From Caldithrix sp. (GTDB lineage Bacteria > KSB1 > UBA2214 > DYKH01), in NCBI GenBank assembly GCA_020722685.1, contig DYKH01000296.1:1-5348 (forward strand): 5,348 bases of DNA. Direction: 5' to 3'. The notes beneath the pieces were generated by a model. It worked only from the letters and a program-made list of their open reading frames with translations. It had not been told where the DNA came from and searched no databases. The position numbers were made by a program, and so were the translations under genes. How positions within the stretch are numbered: the first letter of the stretch is position 1; every line of letters begins with the position of its first letter. Shown in pieces: positions 1 through 5,348 of this stretch.

Positions 1-115
1 AGGCACATTTTGGATTTTGATATGTCATTTTGAGTTTTAATGTTTGATATTTGCATGAAGGCTACTCGGACACCGAGAGAAAGTGAATAGCAGGTACGCA
101 TTTTCCGGAAGAGCC
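1..115. repeat. Left arm of a 115-bp inverted repeat flanking the operon
   Basis: This stretch is the reverse complement of 5112-5226, with no gaps and four mismatches (left positions 25, 74, 76 and 97), so 111 of 115 bases agree. The outer half is AT-rich, with runs such as ATTTTGGATTTTGATATG. The inner half has ordinary composition and ends with the palindrome TTCCGGAA (103-110) followed by GAGCC. Similarity stops at 115; beyond it, only a few bases match if one gap is allowed. The outer boundary cannot be seen because the window starts here. I see no open reading frame of note inside it. It could be a MITE-like or dispersed non-coding repeat present in two opposite copies, or the terminal repeats of a larger mobile unit. 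The repeat itself is certain; its nature is not. Confidence 0.93.
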
Positions 116-304
116 TAATTTATCATGTCATACCATAGTTTGGCAATTTTTGTCCTAAAGCTATTCGTAGGAGAGCTCTCCGAGCTCGACCACCATATTC
201 ATTACCGATCGGTGACTGGAGACGCTTCCTACAACTGGAATTCCGAGTTTTGCCAAACGACTAATGTCATTTAGACAGCGGACGAGGAAAATTGATCCCC
301 GTAA
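116..304 (+). promoter_or_regulatory. Non-coding leader upstream of the GH36 gene, with dyad symmetry
   Basis: This 189-base gap between the left repeat arm and the first gene must hold the operon promoter, unless transcription enters from the left. I see no convincing -35/-10 pair; TTGGCA at 140-145 has no good partner. It contains three perfect palindromes of 8 bp or more at regular distances: GGAGAGCTCTCC (170-181), ACCGATCGGT (204-213) and GGAATTCC (237-244), whose centres are 33 and 32 bases apart. A fourth, CGAGCTCG, lies at 181-188. A purine-rich GAGGA at 284-288 is the only Shine-Dalgarno-like site near the first ATG, at a rather long spacing of 16 bases. The regulatory role is inferred from position and symmetry only. 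Confidence 0.5.
138..258 (+). other. Nested imperfect inverted repeat in the leader (possible RNA stem or operator)
   Basis: An outer pair, GTTTGGCAA (138-146) and TTGCCAAAC (250-258), is perfectly complementary over 9 bases. Inside it, 167-181 pairs with 218-232: GTAGGA with TCCTAC, then a symmetric 4-base internal loop, then TCTCC with GGAGA. Both inner helices share one centre of symmetry (199.5), and the outer pair is centred at 198, so all three could belong to one long stem with a 36-base loop at 182-217. The loop holds the palindromes CGAGCTCG and ACCGATCGGT. The arrangement could be a folded 5' UTR, a regulator-binding region, or a decayed repeat. I recognise no known riboswitch class here. 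Confidence 0.4.
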
Positions 305-2389
305 ATGATGAACACGACACTCACGTCAAATGGGAATTTGAAAATGCCTAAAAGAAACGCTATGCTCTTGTTGCTTTTTTTATCAAGCCCGGCGCTCTAT
401 TCATTGAACATTCAAACTGCACATGAAATGCAAGCCAAACAAATTTGGGTGAAATCCAAGCTCACCCATGCCAAGGCAGAATTGCCATTTTCCTTTGTTT
501 ATGACGGTCAAGCCCTGAGTGGCCTTCCATCGGAGTGGTCAATAGAGCGTCATCAGGAAAAGCTGGATGCACAGCGGACTCGGCACACACTGTCGGGCAA
601 GGACGGCAAAACCGGCTTGGCGGTGCGCTGCGAGGCCATCGAATACCACGATTTTCCGACCGTGGAATGGACATTGTATTTCAAAAACACCGGCAGCCAA
701 GACACCCCGATTCTGTCCGATATTCAGGCACTTGACACGCGCTTCGAGCGCAAGTCCGGCGGAGAATTCGTCCTCCATCATCATCGCGGCACCACCATTG
801 AGGCGACAGATTTCAAGCCGCTGCAAACGGAGTTGGGATCGAGGCGAGAAGTGAGAATCGCCTCTGTGGATGGCCGGCCGCTCAGCATGGCATTTCCGTA
901 TTTTAACTTGGAATGGAAGGGAGAAGGCGCCATCATCGTCATCGGCTGGCCCGGACAATGGGCGGCGCAATTCCTCCCTGATAAGGCAAACGGTATTCGC
1001 GTTCGCGCCGGACAAGAGTTGACCCATTTCAAGCTTCACCCCGGCGAAGAAGTGCGCACCCCACTCATCGTCCTGCAATTCTGGCAAGGGGATCGCGTGC
1101 ATGCGCAAAACGTTTGGCGGCGTTGGATGATCGCTCACAATCTGCCGCGTCCGGGCGGCAAACTGCCGGTTCCGATGTTGGAGGGCTGTAGCTCGCACCA
1201 ATTTGCAGAGATGATCAAAGCCAACGAAGAGAATCAAGTTGCCTTCATTGATCGATATCTTGAAGAGGGCTTTAAGCTCGACTGTTGGTGGATGGACGCG
1301 GGCTGGTACGTCAATGAAACCGGCTGGCCCAATACCGGCACCTGGGAAGTGGATGCCAAACGCTTTCCGCGCGGATTGCGTGCCGTGACCGACCACGGTC
1401 ATTCCAAAGGAGTCAATAGCATCGTCTGGTTCGAAGTGGAGCGTGTTACCCCAGGCACCTGGCTCTATGAAAACCATCCCGAATGGCTGATCGGTCCGCA
1501 AGGGAAGCAGAAGCTTCTCGATCTGGGCAATCCTGCGGCGTTGAGTTGGCTGATCGAACATGTGGACTCACTCATTGTCAGCCAGAGGATCGATCTTTAT
1601 CGCCAGGATTTTAATATCGGCCCAAGGGAGATTTGGCGTGCTAATGATGCGCCCGATCGACAAGGCATCACCGAAATCGGCTATGTATCCGGCTATCTGA
1701 AATATTGGGATGAGCTGAGACGACGACATCCGGACTTGCTTATCGATACCTGTGCCTCCGGCGGGCATCGCAATGATTTGGAAACCCTGCGCCGGGCCGT
1801 GCCGTTGTTGCGCAGCGATTATCTGTTCGAGCCCAACGGCCAGCAAGCGCAAACTTTCGCTCTGGCCTCATGGATGCCTTATTACGGCACCGGCTATCTC
1901 GATCATGTCACCCTGCAGAACAGCACAATTTATCGCTTGAGTTTTCCTTTGGCGAGCGACGAGTACCTTTTTCGCAGCATCATGCAGCCAAGCATCAATA
2001 TGTGCATCGACGTGCGCCGGCAGGACATCGACTATCCACTTTTGCGCAAATTGACCGCCCAGTGGCGCGAGGTGGCCGACTGCTATCTGGGCGATTTTTA
2101 TCCTTTGACCGGTTACAGTTTGGACGATACTCAATGGATGGCCTGGCAATTCGATTTGCCTGAAGAGGGCAGGGGATTGGTTCAGGCATTCCGGCGGGCT
2201 AAGAGTCCCTACGAGGTTAGCCGATTCAGGCTTGCCGGCCTTGATCCGGATGCCCGATATTCGGTCGCTAATGTAGACGTTTCCGCCAGCAAAGAGAGAA
2301 CCGGACGACAGCTCATGTCCGAAGGATTACAGATAAGCCTTGCGACCACGGCAAGCGCAGCGGTGATTACCTACGAGAGGGCAAAATGA
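305..2389 (+). CDS. Secreted GH36-family alpha-galactosidase (melibiase-like)
   Basis: The 694-residue product is a retaining glycoside hydrolase of the GH36/melibiase type, expected to release terminal alpha-galactosyl (or related alpha-linked) residues. The layout fits the family: an export signal, an N-terminal beta-sandwich (about 45-285), a TIM barrel (about 290-600) and a small C-terminal beta domain. Visible motifs are WWMDAGWY (328-335), WFEVERV (375-381), HPEWL (391-395), DLGNP (406-410), YRQDFN with the likely nucleophile Asp435, DTCASGGHRND (481-491), and RSDY with the likely acid/base Asp505. All key residues are present, so the enzyme should be active. Two starts compete. ATG 305 (or 308) has GAGGA 16 bases upstream. 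ATG 344 (Met14) begins a textbook signal peptide: MPKR, a leucine-rich core, then SSPALYS. I favour 344 on protein grounds but give the longer frame. The stop overlaps the next start as ATGA, which implies translational coupling. Exact substrate specificity within GH36 cannot be read from the sequence. Confidence 0.93.
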   Translation: MMNTTLTSNGNLKMPKRNAMLLLLFLSSPALYSLNIQTAHEMQAKQIWVKSKLTHAKAELPFSFVYDGQALSGLPSEWSIERHQEKLDAQRTRHTLSGKDGKTGLAVRCEAIEYHDFPTVEWTLYFKNTGSQDTPILSDIQALDTRFERKSGGEFVLHHHRGTTIEATDFKPLQTELGSRREVRIASVDGRPLSMAFPYFNLEWKGEGAIIVIGWPGQWAAQFLPDKANGIRVRAGQELTHFKLHPGEEVRTPLIVLQFWQGDRVHAQNVWRRWMIAHNLPRPGGKLPVPMLEGCSSHQFAEMIKANEENQVAFIDRYLEEGFKLDCWWMDAGWYVNETGWPNTGTWEVDAKRFPRGLRAVTDHGHSKGVNSIVWFEVERVTPGTWLYENHPEWLIGPQGKQKLLDLGNPAALSWLIEHVDSLIVSQRIDLYRQDFNIGPREIWRANDAPDRQGITEIGYVSGYLKYWDELRRRHPDLLIDTCASGGHRNDLETLRRAVPLLRSDYLFEPNGQQAQTFALASWMPYYGTGYLDHVTLQNSTIYRLSFPLASDEYLFRSIMQPSINMCIDVRRQDIDYPLLRKLTAQWREVADCYLGDFYPLTGYSLDDTQWMAWQFDLPEEGRGLVQAFRRAKSPYEVSRFRLAGLDPDARYSVANVDVSASKERTGRQLMSEGLQISLATTASAAVITYERAK
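2375..2389 (+). promoter_or_regulatory. Ribosome-binding site and ATGA stop/start overlap
   Basis: GAGAGG at 2375-2380 lies 5 bases before ATG 2386-2388 and inside the last codons of the GH36 gene. The TGA of that gene (2387-2389) overlaps the ATG in the sequence ATGA. This fixes the start of the second gene and indicates coupled translation of the two enzymes. Confidence 0.8.
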
Positions 2390-4074
2390 AAAAGGGCGTA
2401 TTCGGCTCCAAGTTCTCTTTGACCCTCTTGGCGATTGCTTCAATTTTGATCGTTTTCTTTGCCGCCTTTTTGCTCGGCTTTAAGGGTATGAGAGAGATGT
2501 TGGCCGATCTCTTGTTCGAGAAAGCAACCATGGGGACGGCCACGGCCGATATTAGCAAAGACACGCCCGGCGAGCTGAGATTCTTTGGCTCCGCAGATGC
2601 CGAGTTGTTCACCAAAGAGATTGAAGCGTCCTTGCAAGGCGTTTTGGCCAAGAATTATAAAACGGACTATCGGCCCTATATGCCCGGCTATATCACCGCC
2701 TCAGTGGATGGGCGGCCTTGGCATGATACTTTGTGGTCCCGTGATGGCGGCACGTTTCTGCGTGAGTTGGTGCTGTGGGGGTATTTGCAGCGCGCTTGCT
2801 TGACTGCCGAGTGTCTCATCAAGCTGGTGCAGAAAAATAAAGAAGGATTTTACACTTTCCCTGAGTACTTCAAGGGCACCAAGCCGGCATCGGGAACCGA
2901 GCTGGACGGTACCGCCTCCATTATCATCGGCATGACTTTGCTCTGGCAGCGACTGCCGGAAGGTGACTCATATAAGGAAAAGGTCTACCAGTTTTTGCAT
3001 CAGGAATCGTCGCCTCTGCGCTATCTGCATCTCCGTCCGTTGCTCGAGCCGTTGGTCGCGGGCAGCGGCGAATTCGGCGGCGGGTGCGGCATCAAAGGGG
3101 AATGGTACAATGTGGTGCAGAATCATCTGGTCGTCTTGGCGCTGATCGCCGGCTCCCGAATGGAAAATCAGGCGGGTGACCTGGACCTCGCAGAGCTTTA
3201 TCGCCAGGACGCCGAGGTACTGAGCCGCAATATACGGAAATACCTCGTTGACGAAGAAGGCGCCTGGATTTGGTGCATCGATCCCAAGACGCTTCTGCCG
3301 GACTCGGCCATCATCAACCACCCCATCAATCGCGGATTTGGCGGCTTGAACGGTGTGGCCTGCATGTATGCGGATGTCTTGGGTCTGGAGCCGATCCAAT
3401 CCAATTGGTGGGGAGCGGAACCGAGTGAAAAGACTTTTGCCAAGCTGTATGCAGTGCCATTGCGGCGACAACAATTCCAGAAATACGGCATCTGGTCGCA
3501 ATTCGACGTCTTTCGCGAGGGCATGTCCTCCGGACCGTCCTACGGCGACGGCTATGCCCTGCAGACCATGCTCCTTTACGACAAGCTGGATATGGCGGAC
3601 AAATCTCTCCACTACTTGGCAAATGCCACGTTCAATCCTCCGCCGGAGTATCGTGAGCTGGAGCGCGAGTCACCCTATCATTTTTACGAGCGTTATTACT
3701 CGCCGGACGTGGTCGGCAAGATGAAATTGGAACAGGGCTGCGGTGCGCTCAATCTGGTCAATGTCGCCGAGCCTCTGAAGGTGGCCCGTTTGATCTTAGG
3801 CGTGGATGATTACTCTTCACCGGAGGTCAAGATCATTCCGCGCGTGCCGCCTTCCTGGTCGGGATATGAAGCCAAAAACTGGCCGATTCTCACGGAGAAG
3901 GGTGTGGCGCGCGTCGACATTCGCTACGAGAAGAGGAAAGATCGGCAGCGATTCAGTCTCAAGGTCAAAGGGTGGGAGAGAATTCCCAACTTGGCCGTAA
4001 GGTTTTCGACTCTCGATGGAATCGTGTGGCGTGAGCGAAAGGATGGGGGCAAAGTTGAATGGAATGTTGAATAG
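2386..4074 (+). CDS. Membrane-anchored six-hairpin (alpha/alpha)6 glycosidase-like protein
   Basis: The 562-residue product starts with a short basic segment and one hydrophobic helix (about 10-32) with no clear cleavage site, so it probably sits in the membrane with its catalytic part outside the cytoplasm. The rest reads as an (alpha/alpha)6 barrel of the six-hairpin glycosidase superfamily (glucoamylase, glycogen-debranching, trehalase and rhamnosidase-like folds). Typical segments are DTLWSRDGGTFLREL (114-128), ELDGTASIIIG (172-182), GEWYNVVQNHL (238-248), YGDGYALQ (386-393), YHFYERYYSPD (431-441) and LEQGCGALNLVN (448-459). A beta-rich tail follows (about 478-562). Conserved-looking acids that could be catalytic include Asp174, Glu239, Asp388, Glu435 and Glu449; I cannot choose among them. 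I could not assign a CAZy family. Its place in an operon with GH36 and a sugar-binding protein supports a role on the same glycan. The fold call is fairly firm; the substrate is unknown. Confidence 0.8.
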   Translation: MKKGVFGSKFSLTLLAIASILIVFFAAFLLGFKGMREMLADLLFEKATMGTATADISKDTPGELRFFGSADAELFTKEIEASLQGVLAKNYKTDYRPYMPGYITASVDGRPWHDTLWSRDGGTFLRELVLWGYLQRACLTAECLIKLVQKNKEGFYTFPEYFKGTKPASGTELDGTASIIIGMTLLWQRLPEGDSYKEKVYQFLHQESSPLRYLHLRPLLEPLVAGSGEFGGGCGIKGEWYNVVQNHLVVLALIAGSRMENQAGDLDLAELYRQDAEVLSRNIRKYLVDEEGAWIWCIDPKTLLPDSAIINHPINRGFGGLNGVACMYADVLGLEPIQSNWWGAEPSEKTFAKLYAVPLRRQQFQKYGIWSQFDVFREGMSSGPSYGDGYALQTMLLYDKLDMADKSLHYLANATFNPPPEYRELERESPYHFYERYYSPDVVGKMKLEQGCGALNLVNVAEPLKVARLILGVDDYSSPEVKIIPRVPPSWSGYEAKNWPILTEKGVARVDIRYEKRKDRQRFSLKVKGWERIPNLAVRFSTLDGIVWRERKDGGKVEWNVE

Positions 4075-4083
4075 CAGTTACTT

Positions 4084-5007
4084 GTGCGGCTCGACAAGCT
4101 CGGCTACCTTACTCTGACCGCTGCCTTCTGCGTTTTGATCTTTGGCTGTGCAAAACAAGAAAAGAAGCTGCATTTTGTTTTGCTTTCCAAATCTTTGAGC
4201 AACCCGTATTGGTATCAGGCTGAGGACGGGATGAAAGACGCAGCCGCCCGGCTGGGCGTGCATGCCGAGCTGCTCGGACCGGTGCAGGCAGCAGATGTGA
4301 CGGCGCAGGTCAATATTTTGGAATCGCTCATTGCCAAGCGTGTGGACGGCATTGCCATTTCGCCCAACGATCCGGATGGAATCACCCCGGTCATCAATCG
4401 AGCCATGGACACCGGCATTCCGGTGCTGACTTTTGACTCGGACGCGCCCAAGAGCAAGCGCATCTGCTACATCGGCACCAACAACTATCAAGCGGGACGA
4501 GAAGCCGGCAAGGCGATGATCGAGTTTCTGCAGGGAAAAGGCAACTACGCGGCTATGACCGGCGGCCTTGGAGCGCTCAACCTCAACGAGCGGATTCGCG
4601 GTTTTCGCGATGAGATAAAGGAACAGAGCGTTGCCGTGCGTGAGGCGAATATTCTTGCCTGCGATGACGATACCGACAAGGCTCTCATCCAAATGGAAGA
4701 TCTCACACGCTCGCTGCCGGATTTGAAAGCCTGGTTCGTCACCGGTTGCTGGGCGACCATTGCCCGTAAGGAGGCGCCGTTGAATTCTCTCAACAATCGC
4801 CGGGACATGGTGCTGGTCGCCTTCGATACGGTGGAGGAAGAATTGCGCTTGGTCAAGGCTGGAGTGGTGCAGGCCTTGGTCGGCCAGCGCCCCGCCGATA
4901 TGGGCAGACTGTGCATGCAGACTTTACGACATTGTGGTGAACAAAAAGATGCCGGAAAAGGATTTTTACGATACCGGCGTGGATGTGGTGACCGAGGAGA
5001 ATGTTGA
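4084..5007 (+). CDS. ABC sugar-importer substrate-binding lipoprotein, frameshifted near its 3' end
   Basis: The 307-residue frame encodes a periplasmic-binding-protein fold of the ribose/galactose-binding type (Peripla_BP_4-like), which captures a sugar for an ABC importer. It starts at GTG 4084, the first possible start after the previous gene's stop 9 bases upstream; no clear Shine-Dalgarno is seen. The N-terminus is a lipoprotein signal with lipobox IFGC, so Cys22 would carry the lipid. Family segments are SLSNPYWYQAEDGM (37-50), KRVDGIAISPNDPDGI (85-100), GIPVLTFDSDAP (111-122), YIGTNNYQAGREAGKAM (129-145), VLVAFDT (243-249) and VQALVGQRPADMG (262-274). After about Gln279 the frame turns to low-complexity Arg/Gly/Cys-rich residues, while the expected C-terminus continues in another frame. 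A sequencing or assembly error or a real mutation would both explain this. Repaired, the protein would be about 317-318 residues. No permease or ATPase gene follows. Confidence 0.87.
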   Translation: MRLDKLGYLTLTAAFCVLIFGCAKQEKKLHFVLLSKSLSNPYWYQAEDGMKDAAARLGVHAELLGPVQAADVTAQVNILESLIAKRVDGIAISPNDPDGITPVINRAMDTGIPVLTFDSDAPKSKRICYIGTNNYQAGREAGKAMIEFLQGKGNYAAMTGGLGALNLNERIRGFRDEIKEQSVAVREANILACDDDTDKALIQMEDLTRSLPDLKAWFVTGCWATIARKEAPLNSLNNRRDMVLVAFDTVEEELRLVKAGVVQALVGQRPADMGRLCMQTLRHCGEQKDAGKGFLRYRRGCGDRGEC

Positions 5008-5038
5008 CCAATTCTTGGCCGCAGTCAAGAAGAGGTAG
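4922..5038 (+). other. Out-of-frame C-terminus of the sugar-binding protein
   Basis: Starting with CTT at 4922, this frame reads 38 codons to TAG 5036-5038. It begins LYDIVVNKKMPEKDFYDTG and ends VDQFLAAVKKR. This is the usual end of ribose/galactose-type binding proteins, where a LYDIVVNGK-like helix is followed by D-TGVDVVT-like residues and a final helix. It joins the upstream frame at codons 279-280 (4918-4923). A 2-base loss between CAG-AC and CTTTAC would restore a Met-Gln-Thr-Leu-Tyr-Asp reading; a 1-base gain is the alternative. The segment has kept full coding quality, so the shift is either recent or an error in the sequence. Confidence 0.85.
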
Positions 5039-5111
5039 CAGATTAGAGCAAATAAAAAAACAAATCGCAAGCAACACGTGGGTGTTAATCGGATGATTCC
5101 TATTTTCTATT
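5039..5111. other. Short A-rich spacer after the operon; no convincing terminator
   Basis: The 73 bases between the binding-protein stop and the right repeat arm include an A7 run (5054-5060 region). They also hold one weak hairpin, AACAC/GTGTT (5073-5077 with 5082-5086, loop GTGG), which contains the palindrome CACGTG. No T-run follows the hairpin, so I do not call it an intrinsic terminator. No gene is seen. Confidence 0.4.
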
Positions 5112-5226
5112 GGCTCTTCCGGAAAATGCATACCTGCTATTCACTTTCTCACAGTGTCCGAGTAGCCTTCATGCAAATATCAAACATTAAAACTCAAAAT
5201 GGCATATCAAAATCCAAAATGTGCCT
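5112..5226. repeat. Right arm of the 115-bp inverted repeat
   Basis: This is the reverse complement of 1-115, agreeing at 111 of 115 positions. Its inner edge is GGCTCTTCCGG and its outer edge GTGCCT at 5221-5226. The outer half contains a loosely periodic A-rich pattern: TCAAA begins at 5180, 5194 and 5207 (steps of 14 and 13), and the word ATATCAAA occurs at 5177-5184 and 5204-5211. The four differences between arms argue against a simple assembly fold-back artefact, which would give identical arms. The arm lies 73 bases after the last operon codon. No target-site duplication can be judged, because the outside of the left arm is not in the window. Confidence 0.93.
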
Positions 5227-5252
5227 GGCAAAAGTGGCCTGAAGATAAATCC

Positions 5253-5348
5253 TCATTCACAAATAGAATCGTTTCTGAAAAGATAAGCTTCCTCATACCC
5301 GGCCCACTTCGCACAGGCCACCAGGTCGGCCTTGGCAGACCGAAGCAT
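5253..5348 (-). CDS. Possible 3' end of a minus-strand gene (hypothetical, partial)
   Basis: On the minus strand, 31 codons run from the window edge to a TGA stop at 5255-5253, reading LRSAKADLVACAKWAGYEE and then AYLFRNDSICE. The composition looks protein-like, with Ala/Lys/Glu-rich helix-like stretches, and the gene would point towards the operon. It is too short to assign, and an ATG at the very edge means even the claim that it continues is uncertain. Chance is a real alternative; a second minus-strand frame also stays open here for a similar length. Confidence 0.25.
   Translation of the reverse strand: MLRSAKADLVACAKWAGYEEAYLFRNDSICE

Noticed and set aside
1..115. Repeat arm as the edge of a CRISPR array or tRNA-type attachment site
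   Set aside because: There are no regularly spaced identical repeats with unique spacers, and no tRNA-like sequence can be seen in or beside either arm.
140..168. TTGGCA (140-145) as a -35 box of a sigma-70 promoter
   Set aside because: The hexamers 16-18 bases downstream (for example TATTCG) match the -10 consensus poorly, and no Bacteroidota-type TAnnTTTG fits either.
539..1561. A long minus-strand open frame (340 codons) opposite the GH36 gene
   Set aside because: It lies wholly antisense to a gene with clear family motifs and intact catalytic residues; its translation has no recognisable domain and mirrors codon structure on the other strand.
2968..3612. A minus-strand open frame of 214 codons opposite the second enzyme
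   Set aside because: It is antisense to a frame with six-hairpin glycosidase motifs and shows no protein family features of its own.
4078..4692. A minus-strand open frame of 204 codons opposite the binding-protein gene
   Set aside because: The + strand frame carries a lipobox and binding-protein motifs; the antisense frame is a by-product.
4915..4930. Programmed ribosomal frameshifting in the binding-protein gene
   Set aside because: There is no canonical slippery heptamer at the join and no clear downstream stem; binding proteins of this family are not known to use recoding.
5073..5086. Hairpin AACAC/GTGTT as an intrinsic terminator for the operon
   Set aside because: The stem is only 5 bp, and no T-run follows it on the + strand.
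4853..5131. A minus-strand open frame of 92 codons spanning the frameshift and entering the right repeat
   Set aside because: It overlaps conserved binding-protein coding sequence, runs into the repeat arm and has no family features.

Overview
The window looks like a bacterial carbohydrate-use locus of about 5.3 kb. Three genes on the + strand form a tight operon: a secreted GH36-type alpha-galactosidase (305-2389), a membrane-anchored six-hairpin (alpha/alpha)6 glycosidase-like protein (2386-4074), and a lipoprotein sugar-binding protein of an ABC importer (4084 to about 5038). The first two overlap by ATGA, and the third starts 9 bases after the second stops. The organism cannot be named from this sequence. 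The genes have moderate GC by eye. The exported enzymes and the lipobox suggest an enveloped, probably diderm, polysaccharide degrader. The absence of SusC/SusD-type genes in the window argues weakly against a typical Bacteroidota PUL.

Layout: bases 1-115 are one arm of a long inverted repeat. Bases 116-304 are a non-coding leader with nested dyad symmetry and several perfect palindromes. Bases 305-5038 are the operon. Bases 5039-5111 are a short A-rich spacer without a convincing terminator. Bases 5112-5226 are the other arm of the inverted repeat, matching the first at 111 of 115 positions without gaps. Bases 5227-5348 are unassigned, with a possible 3' end of a minus-strand gene. The window begins at the first base of the visible repeat, so the repeat may continue to the left, and the sequence may be a contig broken at a repeated element.

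Likely joint role (inference): the GH36 enzyme removes terminal alpha-galactosyl-type residues outside the cytoplasm. The six-hairpin enzyme, held at the membrane, cuts a second linkage. The binding protein captures the released sugar. No permease or ATPase gene is present, because the operon ends at the inverted repeat. The binding-protein gene carries a frameshift near base 4920: the conserved C-terminal 38 codons continue intact in another frame up to the TAG at 5036-5038. The most notable signals are the 115-bp inverted repeats bracketing the operon, the frameshift, and the structured leader.
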